Shown here: in pieces, positions 8,189-12,356 of the stretch
Layout: each line of letters starts with the position of its first letter
Numbering within the stretch: position 1 is the first letter of the stretch
Origin: Candidatus Poribacteria bacterium
Lineage (GTDB): Bacteria > Poribacteria > WGA-4E > WGA-3G
DNA: 12,356 nt
NCBI GenBank assembly: GCA_009835515.1
Contig: VXXH01000352.1
Location: 1-12,356 of the forward strand
Direction of reading: 5' to 3'
Made by a program: the position numbers and the translations under genes
The notes under the pieces: generated by a model
Seen by the model: the letters and a program-made list of their open reading frames with translations, nothing else
What the model was told of the DNA's origin: nothing
Database searches by the model: none

Positions 8189-9217
8189 TTAAGACTCTGT
8201 ATTATCGGATGAACCGAAAAAGGTCTCTTTCGTGCTAACATTCTTCCATTTTTCAATAATCTCACCATAAATTGGAGGTTCATCTTTGTCGTGAATACGA
8301 TCACGAGCATCAAGCCAAGCGACGATGCGGCGGACACCCTCAATGAATGGAATTGTATAACGAAAGTTCAAATCTGCTTTCGCCTCAGCGTTGTCAAAGA
8401 TGTTGTTGTATTGGAAATTCTCTTTACACCACTCCGCCTCCTTTGGTGCAATCTCGGAGAGCAGATTCGTCGGAATATGAATCAGATCAGGTTCGGGTGC
8501 ATTCATCGCTCGTGCGACCGTCTGATGATATTGATTCCAAGTCATCGGTTCTTCGCTCGTCGTGTGATAGCCTTTTCCGAATGTCTTCTCATTACCGACA
8601 GCCTCAGCAAATGCTTGTCCGACATCGTCGCTATGACACGCTGTCCAGAGCGAAGAGCCGTCACTGTGTGTAATAATCGGTTTTCCGAGTCGGATGCGAT
8701 TAAAATAGTAGGCACCGCCGAGTCCAAGCGAGTGAATTAGCCCGCGTCCCTCGCCGTAAGTGTGTGCGGGACGTATGATTGTGACCGGAAAATCGCCGCG
8801 TTCGTGTGCTGCTTCCAAGAGGCGCTCACACTTTGCTTTATTGTAGGCATATGGAAAAGACTGCATCGGTTGCCGCTCTGCCTCCTCTCGGATTGGATAG
8901 CGACGTGCGGGTTTGGTGTAGACATCGACCGTGCTACAGAAGATAAATTGACCAATGTTACCCCGAAATGACCGGATGGCACTCTCAACGTCCGCCGGTC
9001 CGAAACCGATCATGTCAATGACTGCGTCGAAATTCTCCGCTTCTGCCATCTGTGCTTCAAAAGTGGCGTAATCCTTACGATTGCCGGTAATAGTGTTATA
9101 TCCTTCTGGAATGTCGGCATCTGTCTGTCCACGGTTGTAGAGTGTCACATCATCGCCACGCGTAATGAGCGTGCGCGTAATCGCAGTGCTAATCAACCCT
9201 GTGCCACCAATAATCAA
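8189..9217 (-). CDS. NAD-dependent epimerase/dehydratase (extended SDR), start region apparently frameshifted
   Basis: A 342-aa extended short-chain dehydrogenase/reductase, cytoplasmic. The Rossmann nucleotide-binding motif IIGGTGLIS is at the very N-terminus, YNRG near 27-30 fits an NADP-type contact, ST at 95-96 precedes the catalytic pair, and YNKAK (Y125, K129) is the YxxxK motif. Such proteins act on nucleotide-sugars or other sugar derivatives; the exact substrate is unknown. As read, the frame opens at a TTG (9217). Just upstream is GGAG, six bases, then ATG AAG GTT TGA; one more T in the run would give the expected MKVLIIGGTG. The true gene was therefore probably 9225-8189, and a single base is missing in the genome or in the assembly. 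First gene of the minus-strand group, 3' end abutting the nucleoside hydrolase start. Confidence 0.87.
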   Translation of the reverse strand: MIIGGTGLISTAITRTLITRGDDVTLYNRGQTDADIPEGYNTITGNRKDYATFEAQMAEAENFDAVIDMIGFGPADVESAIRSFRGNIGQFIFCSTVDVYTKPARRYPIREEAERQPMQSFPYAYNKAKCERLLEAAHERGDFPVTIIRPAHTYGEGRGLIHSLGLGGAYYFNRIRLGKPIITHSDGSSLWTACHSDDVGQAFAEAVGNEKTFGKGYHTTSEEPMTWNQYHQTVARAMNAPEPDLIHIPTNLLSEIAPKEAEWCKENFQYNNIFDNAEAKADLNFRYTIPFIEGVRRIVAWLDARDRIHDKDEPPIYGEIIEKWKNVSTKETFFGSSDNTES

Positions 9218-9231
9218 ACCTTCATCAATGT

Positions 9232-9235
9232 CTCC
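9232..9235 (-). promoter_or_regulatory. Ribosome binding site marking the original epimerase start
   Basis: GGAG on the minus strand stands six bases before ATG 9225, ideal spacing. It is about 14 bases from the in-frame TTG 9217, which is too far. This argues that ATG 9225 was the authentic start. Confidence 0.6.
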
Positions 9236-9270
9236 AATCCGTTTGGAAGGTGAGAATTACCCTACGGCTA

Positions 9271-9299
9271 AGTATACTTAAAAAATTGAGGAATGTCAA
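9271..9299 (-). promoter_or_regulatory. Sigma-70 promoter of the epimerase-hydrolase group
   Basis: On the minus strand a perfect -35 TTGACA (9299-9294), a 17-bp spacer and TATACT (9276-9271, one mismatch from TATAAT). Transcription would begin near 9263, about 38 nt before ATG 9225. This is the best housekeeping promoter in the window. Confidence 0.75.
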
Positions 9300-9317
9300 G
9301 GACTTCCGTGCCACCAG

Positions 9318-9343
9318 ATTTCTGAACAAAACTGTTCAGAAAT
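9318..9343. repeat. Perfect 11-bp inverted repeat with 4-base loop
   Basis: ATTTCTGAACA (9318-9328), loop AAAC, TGTTCAGAAAT (9333-9343). No T-run follows on either strand, so it is not an ordinary terminator. It is centred about 118 bp upstream of the inferred start of the sigma-54 promoter at 9422 and about 67 bp upstream of the inferred start of the divergent sigma-70 promoter. It could be an activator or repressor site, or the relic of a small palindromic element. No equivalent is seen upstream of the second sigma-54 promoter. Confidence 0.6.
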
Positions 9344-9421
9344 TGGACACTAAAAATAATACGGTTGTCTAACATTCAGTGAAAACCCGCCTTCAAAGGT
9401 ATCTTGCACTTGAATTGCCTT

Positions 9422-9437
9422 TGGCATGAAAGTTGCT
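9422..9437 (+). promoter_or_regulatory. Sigma-54 (RpoN) -24/-12 promoter, copy 1
   Basis: TGGCATGAAAGTTGCT matches the RpoN consensus TGGCACG-N4-TTGCW except for C to T in the -24 element. GG (9423-9424) and GC (9435-9436) are separated by exactly 10 bp. The start would be near 9448. The same element recurs in the same place in the second copy of the module. Sigma-54 promoters need an enhancer-binding activator, which is not encoded in this window. Confidence 0.7.
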
Positions 9438-9447
9438 TAACTTAACG

Positions 9448-9535
9448 ACTGAGTAAATTTGGGGAAGCCTACCTCCTTGGGGAAATACGGAGCGATGCAA
9501 AAGGCTTTCCCTTACCTCAATTACTGCATCGCTCC
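9448..9535 (+). ncRNA. Structured leader RNA with H-type pseudoknot, copy 1
   Basis: Untranslated leader of the lipoprotein mRNA. Stem 1 pairs GGGGAAGCC (9461-9469) with GGCTTTCCC (9503-9511), 9 pairs with one G-U. Stem 2 pairs GGAGCGATGCA (9489-9499) with TGCATCGCTCC (9525-9535), 11 perfect pairs. The 5' arm of stem 2 lies inside the stem 1 loop and its partner lies after stem 1, so the two form a pseudoknot or are alternative folds. The segment GAAATACGGAGCGATG is identical in copy 2. The structure ends 38 nt before the ATG and does not cover the ribosome binding site at 9561. I do not recognise it as a known riboswitch or ribozyme class. Confidence 0.6.
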
Positions 9536-9573
9536 CTCTATCCGTCTGTGCTGTGTGCGAAGGAGAAAGAATC

Positions 9574-9966
9574 ATGAAGGGATGGAAGTGCTTACTCTTT
9601 ATACTCGCTTGTTTATTCCAGATTGGCTGCGCTGCGCTTTTTACGGAGCAAGAATATGTCTTGATCGATCGTCCAGTGCGTGAAAAGGCGACTTTCAACG
9701 GAGAAATTTATTCACTCCCAGAGAGAGCGGATATTCGGAAAGTTGTGCTGCTTGGCTCTGGAAAAATCCGAAACATTGAAATTCACGTGCGTGACAAGAG
9801 AAATCAGTGGGAACCCGCCAAGAAAGTACACGGCGGAATTCAGTTTCCGTATGAAATCCCACTTATCGCCAAAACAGACGCTATCAAAATTATAAAACAT
9901 TCAATGACTGGAGCCGGTCGCATTGAGACGATTCAGTTTTTCACCGTTGCTGATAAAGGAGATTAG
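9574..9966 (+). CDS. Small putative lipoprotein, intact copy, 130 aa
   Basis: A 130-aa protein of unknown function. Residues 1-18 are a short signal (MKGWK then LLFILACLF) ending in QIGC, with Cys19 as probable lipidation site. The -3 residue Q is unusual for a lipobox, but IGC is conserved in the second copy. The mature part has two sections: about 20-56 (VLIDRPV, GEIYSLPERADIRKV), conserved between copies, and about 57-125 with alternating strands (IRNIEIHVRDKRNQW, AIKIIKH, GRIETIQFFT) that look like a beta-sandwich of galactose-binding type, which is a weak guess. ATG 9574 follows AGGAG with eight bases between. The frame is open upstream to 9553 without support. Transcription is probably from the sigma-54 promoter at 9422 through the structured leader. 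A terminator-like hairpin follows at 10017. Confidence 0.8.
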   Translation: MKGWKCLLFILACLFQIGCAALFTEQEYVLIDRPVREKATFNGEIYSLPERADIRKVVLLGSGKIRNIEIHVRDKRNQWEPAKKVHGGIQFPYEIPLIAKTDAIKIIKHSMTGAGRIETIQFFTVADKGD

Positions 9967-10016
9967 AAATAATCCATTGCCCCATACCGGAAGTTCGACT
10001 TCAATGATTTGGACCG

Positions 10017-10045
10017 CGAAGACTGCACTTCTTCGGGCATTTTTT
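10017..10045 (+). terminator. Weak rho-independent terminator after the first lipoprotein gene
   Basis: CGAAGA (10017-10022), seven-base loop, TCTTCG (10030-10035), then GGCA and a run of six T. The stem is short (6 bp) and separated from the T-run by four bases. It sits 51 bp after the stop codon, where a terminator is expected. Confidence 0.5.
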
Positions 10046-10153
10046 AGACGGTTTCGCCCCTTTTTGTGCAATTTTGCGGCGTACTCGCCCAAATGTGACG
10101 TGCATTAGCAGTTGTAACGCCAAGATTAGGGGCATATTTAACATATTTGGCAT

Positions 10154-10169
10154 TGGCATGAAAATTGCT
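10154..10169 (+). promoter_or_regulatory. Sigma-54 (RpoN) -24/-12 promoter, copy 2
   Basis: TGGCATGAAAATTGCT has GG (10155-10156) and GC (10167-10168) separated by 10 bp and carries the same C to T change at -24 as copy 1. Predicted start near 10180. Conservation of the exact spacing between two diverged copies supports function. Confidence 0.7.
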
Positions 10170-10179
10170 AACAGTTTAA

Positions 10180-10272
10180 ACAACGCTGAGTAAACCATAG
10201 GAGAGCCTTTCTCCTTGGAGAAATACGGAGCGATGTGATCGGCTTTCCTATTCTCAACTGCCGCATCGCTCC
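10180..10272 (+). ncRNA. Structured leader RNA with H-type pseudoknot, copy 2
   Basis: Stem 1 pairs ATAGGAGAGCC (10197-10207) with GGCTTTCCTAT (10241-10251), 11 pairs with one G-U. Stem 2 pairs GGAGCGATGTG (10227-10237) with CGCATCGCTCC (10262-10272), 11 pairs with one G-U. Relative to copy 1, the ninth pair of stem 1 changes from G-C to A-U, and the last pair of stem 2 from A-U to G-C, both keeping pairing. Within the stem 1 loop, TTTCTC and GAGAAA form an extra hairpin that is shorter in copy 1. It precedes a gene that now appears broken. Confidence 0.6.
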
Positions 10273-10310
10273 ACCTATCAACCCGAAACACCATGTGCAG
10301 GGAGAAAATC

Positions 10311-10754
10311 ATGAATAGATGGAAAGGTCTACTCTTCATGCTCGCTTGTTTATCATATATCGGCTGTGCCACGCTTTGGACAGATCAGGCGTACATCTTG
10401 ATCAATCGTCCAGTGGACGGGAAGGCAACTTTTCACGGGGAAATTTATTGGCTTCCAGAAAGTGCGGATATTCGGAAAATTCTGCCTCAACCAATTCGAT
10501 GGCGCGATCTCCCGACGATGGGCAGACATGGCAAAATCTTCCACTCTCCCAATGTGGCCGCACTAATGATTGGGCTGTGCTTCAAGGTCAACTGTATGTC
10601 GCAGGTCAAAAAGGCGTCGGACGTTGGAGCGAAACGCTGCAAACGTGGGAATATCCGATGGATGGATTGCCCATTGATAACGCTGAAGATTCAAATGACC
10701 GACCGTACGTCTATAGTTTCGCTGTCCGCGGTGGGTACTTATTTGCCGGGTTAG
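10311..10754 (+). pseudogene. Truncated lipoprotein gene, second copy
   Basis: ATG 10311 follows GGAG with six bases between. The first 58 codons (MNRWKGLLFMLACL, YIGC with Cys19, ILINRPV, GEIYWLPESADIRKI) match the intact lipoprotein upstream at 39 of 58 positions. After about 10484 the frame carries no similarity to copy 1 and is the wrong frame of a beta-propeller fragment, running to a stop at 10754. The beta-sandwich-like half of copy 1 is missing. A product of 147 aa could still be made and lipidated, but its C-terminal 90 residues look like nonsense. Most likely a broken gene created by a deletion that joined two genes out of frame. Confidence 0.6.
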
Positions 10755-10990
10755 CCGCTCACGGTGTTTATGTCTTTGAGGCCCAATCAGAGACGTGGGC
10801 TGCCATGGGGCTTCAGGGATTATCTATTGACGCGCTCCTTTCGTACGGAGACGGACTATACGTGGGGACGAGAGATCACGGCATTTACCGTGCCGAACTT
10901 CCGGTTATCCCACCTGTCTCTGTCCAACCGCAGGGAAAGACAGTAACAACATGGGCTCGCGTGAAGCAGACCACTCACAAGCGAGATTGA
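10487..10990 (+). pseudogene. 5'-truncated beta-propeller (sortilin/WD40-like) gene fragment
   Basis: This frame, shifted relative to the lipoprotein start before it, encodes about 167 residues with propeller-like repeats: RSPDDGQTWQNLPL, LYVAGQKGVGRWSETLQTWEYPMDGLP, GGYLFAGLAAHGVYVFEAQSETWAAMGLQG and LYVGTRDHGIYRAELP. The DGQTW and GVYVFEAQSETW spacing is typical of BNR/sortilin-type or Ycf48-like repeats. A proline-rich linker and KQTTHKRD end it. The frame is open back to 10319, but that part overlaps the lipoprotein signal in another frame. No ribosome binding site precedes the internal ATG at 10499. It is probably the 3' end of a longer gene that lost its start. Confidence 0.6.
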
Positions 10991-11029
10991 TTGTTTTATC
11001 CGGACTGCTGCACTATTCGGAGGTTTCTC

Positions 11030-11563
11030 ATGAAAACGCACAGTACTCTTATAAGACGAAGTTTTCAAACTGCTATTGTCCTAATGAGTCTTGTCTATTT
11101 TTCTTCTCTTGCGTTTGCGATTGAACCGATTGGCACGGTTGGACAACCCTTTCCAGAACAGCACGCTTTTCTTTCCAATGAAGCTGTTGTACGTGTTACC
11201 CCAGCACATATCCAAATTATTGATACGAATACCGGCGCAGTTATAGATGAATTCGCCGAACGCAGGTATTTCAGCGATGTCGTGTTGAGTCCAGATGCCT
11301 CACATTTAGCGATTTTTACACATGCTCATGATGGAAAAAGTGCTACTGTAAGTATCTGGAATGTTAAGGCCCGCGAGCAAGTTAGTGAATGGAGAGTCGG
11401 ATTCCGCATCTATGATGTCGCGGCATTTAGTCCAACAGAGCCACTGTTTGCAATCCCGTCTAATGATGGAATTCATCTCTGGAATTGGCAGACTGGTGAG
11501 TACCTCTACACGATTCACGCAGGCGATTTCTCGGCAACCCGTAAAATGTTTATTCGGAAGTGA
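11030..11563 (+). CDS. Exported WD40-like repeat protein, apparently truncated
   Basis: A 177-aa protein. ATG 11030 has a strong GGAGG six bases upstream, so the longer open frame from 10991 is not used. Residues 1-30 form a signal peptide (KTHSTLIRR, then a hydrophobic run, cleavage probably after SLAFA). The mature part contains about three WD40/quinoprotein-like blades: AHIQIIDTNTGAVIDEF, SVIWN-type strand VSIWNVKAREQVSEW and GIHLWNWQTGEYLYTIHAGD. The blade sequences follow VVLSPDASHLAIF and AAFSPTEPLFAIP, the usual SPDG strand. A closed propeller needs at least four and generally seven blades, so this looks cut short after SATRKMFIRK. No continuation was found in the other two frames. Location after export is periplasmic or extracellular. 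Function unknown. Confidence 0.72.
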   Translation: MKTHSTLIRRSFQTAIVLMSLVYFSSLAFAIEPIGTVGQPFPEQHAFLSNEAVVRVTPAHIQIIDTNTGAVIDEFAERRYFSDVVLSPDASHLAIFTHAHDGKSATVSIWNVKAREQVSEWRVGFRIYDVAAFSPTEPLFAIPSNDGIHLWNWQTGEYLYTIHAGDFSATRKMFIRK

Positions 11564-11630
11564 GACAGTTTGATGGAGGCATAAACTTGAACATCTTCAG
11601 TTAATTCGTCCGTAAGGGGGAATACAACCA

Positions 11631-12356
11631 ATGAACACGTTAAAACGAACGATTCATTTTATGCTTGTAGCGGCTTGCGTCCTGAGTACGGCTGTGTTCT
11701 ATGGTTGTGGCGCGGACAGTCTCGGACCCTACCAACCGCTCTTGCCTGCCATTGAGAGCGAAGCTAAGTTCTCAAACAGATTTCAATTGGAAGAAGAACC
11801 GCAATTTTTCTACGATCTTTACGGTAAAGAGATCGTGGAAGGCAATGAACTTAATACGTATACTGATCAGAAAGAATTTGATCAGAACGGTAAATTAGTG
11901 GTTGGGTGGGGCGGACAACTCGATAGCCTTCGTTTCACGACGCAATTAGACCGTACCATCTTGGTTGAGGAAACTTTTCTCGGTAGATATACGGAGTTTG
12001 CTATTGGCGATCACATGCGTTTCAAACCGGCGACTCTGTTTCCAAACCGATATATTCTATACAAAACTGAATTTGATGGACTTCGGTGGGACATCTCTTT
12101 TGCCCAAGAACACCATCTCTTTAGCCTCATCCACTCACGTATTTCTAATCCTATTAAACTAACAGATGATACCTTAGTGCAAAGACTCGCAGGGGATCTT
12201 GGACGCCGAAACGGCTTGAACCAATCAAGCGGTGTCAGGAACATAGAAAACGCCCGCCTCATCGGTTTTCGTGGACAAGGACTTTTAGGCGAAATGTTCC
12301 GCGTCGGATTTACCTATGTAAATTTACATAAAGAACATCCAGAACGTTTGATAGGT
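11631..12356 (+). CDS. Unrecognised lipoprotein, 5' part only (runs off the window)
   Basis: A frame of 242 codons from ATG 11631 stays open to the last base of the window, so the stop lies beyond it. AGGGGG stands about ten bases before the ATG. Residues 1-25 form a signal (MNTLKRTIHF, then a hydrophobic run) ending VFYGC, with Cys26 as probable lipid attachment. The mature part is rich in aromatic and charged residues, with QFFYDLYGKEIVEGNEL near 60-76, WGGQLDSLRFTTQLDRTI, a region from ARLIGFRGQGLLGEMFRVGFTYVNLHKEHPER near the end, and no catalytic motif that I recognise. The style suggests a large cell-surface or outer-membrane protein with beta structure. It lies 67 bp after the WD40-like gene on the same strand, perhaps co-transcribed. 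Confidence 0.75.
   Translation, partial: MNTLKRTIHFMLVAACVLSTAVFYGCGADSLGPYQPLLPAIESEAKFSNRFQLEEEPQFFYDLYGKEIVEGNELNTYTDQKEFDQNGKLVVGWGGQLDSLRFTTQLDRTILVEETFLGRYTEFAIGDHMRFKPATLFPNRYILYKTEFDGLRWDISFAQEHHLFSLIHSRISNPIKLTDDTLVQRLAGDLGRRNGLNQSSGVRNIENARLIGFRGQGLLGEMFRVGFTYVNLHKEHPERLIG

Larger units (their letters stand above)
9421..9747 (+). repeat. Tandem duplicated module, copy 1 (promoter, leader, lipoprotein 5' part)
   Basis: This block is similar along its length to 10153-10484, about 730 bp downstream in the same orientation. The conserved parts are the -24/-12 promoter, both leader stems, the ribosome binding site and the first 58 codons, where 39 residues are identical by hand count. 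Similarity stops at about 9747, although the gene of copy 1 continues. The divergence shows that the duplication is old rather than an assembly artefact. Confidence 0.75.
10153..10484 (+). repeat. Tandem duplicated module, copy 2
   Basis: Second copy of the block at 9421-9747. Similarity ends abruptly within the codons after ADIRKI (about 10484), where the sequence switches to a beta-propeller fragment. That point marks the breakpoint of a deletion or recombination. Confidence 0.75.

Noticed and set aside
8291..8740. 149-codon plus-strand frame opposite the epimerase
   Set aside because: Antisense to conserved dehydratase sequence, no recognisable product.
9448..9535. Leader read as a c-di-GMP (GEMM) or SAH riboswitch
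   Set aside because: The GGGACGCAAAGCC-type core of GEMM is absent, and although GGAGCGATGC recalls part of the SAH motif, the surrounding conserved bases and gene context do not fit.
9393..9698. Two similar minus-strand frames opposite the lipoprotein copies (also 10001-10372)
   Set aside because: They resemble each other only because the DNA under them is duplicated; they cross the promoter and leader and lack binding sites.
10470..10500. Programmed -1 frameshift joining the lipoprotein start to the propeller frame
   Set aside because: No X XXY YYZ slippery heptamer in the zero frame at the junction; loss of similarity to copy 1 at the same point is better explained by a deletion breakpoint.

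Overview
The window looks like accessory chromosome from an uncultured bacterium. The mixture of many solitary hydrolases, secreted or lipoprotein-tagged small proteins, WD40-like propeller fragments and an uncharacterised primase/helicase-like protein resembles what I know of Candidatus Poribacteria and related sponge or marine-sediment lineages. That taxonomic guess is inference from gene style only. No rRNA, tRNA, CRISPR array, transposase or complete insertion sequence was seen.

Layout. (1) 292-3258 (+): one large protein of 988 aa with a primase/polymerase-like N-terminus, a degenerate helicase-like middle and a C-terminal winged helix. (2) 3321-9225 (-): five genes on one strand, read right to left: an NAD-dependent epimerase/dehydratase, a secreted nucleoside hydrolase-like protein, an agarase-like TIM-barrel protein, a 56-aa membrane-anchored protein, and a DUF5060/DUF4038-type glycosidase with PKD and LamG domains. 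A near-consensus sigma-70 promoter (9271-9299) starts this group. A second, weaker promoter with a palindromic leader (5727-5822) precedes the last gene. The group looks like a carbohydrate or nucleoside-sugar catabolic cluster. (3) 9300-10990 (+): an intergenic region with a perfect inverted repeat, then two tandem copies of one module: sigma-54 type -24/-12 promoter, structured leader RNA, small lipoprotein gene. Copy 1 is intact. Copy 2 is broken after about 58 codons, where it runs out of frame into a beta-propeller fragment. (4) 11030-12356 (+): a short exported WD40-like protein, apparently truncated, then the first 242 codons of an unrecognised lipoprotein that runs off the window.

The most interesting element is the duplicated sigma-54 promoter plus leader. 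Both copies have the GG-N10-GC promoter spacing and can form the same H-type pseudoknot. Base pairs in both stems are maintained by compensatory changes between copies. I do not recognise this RNA as a known riboswitch class. A second solid observation is that the epimerase gene appears to have lost one T just after its natural ATG, so the reading frame now opens only at a TTG.
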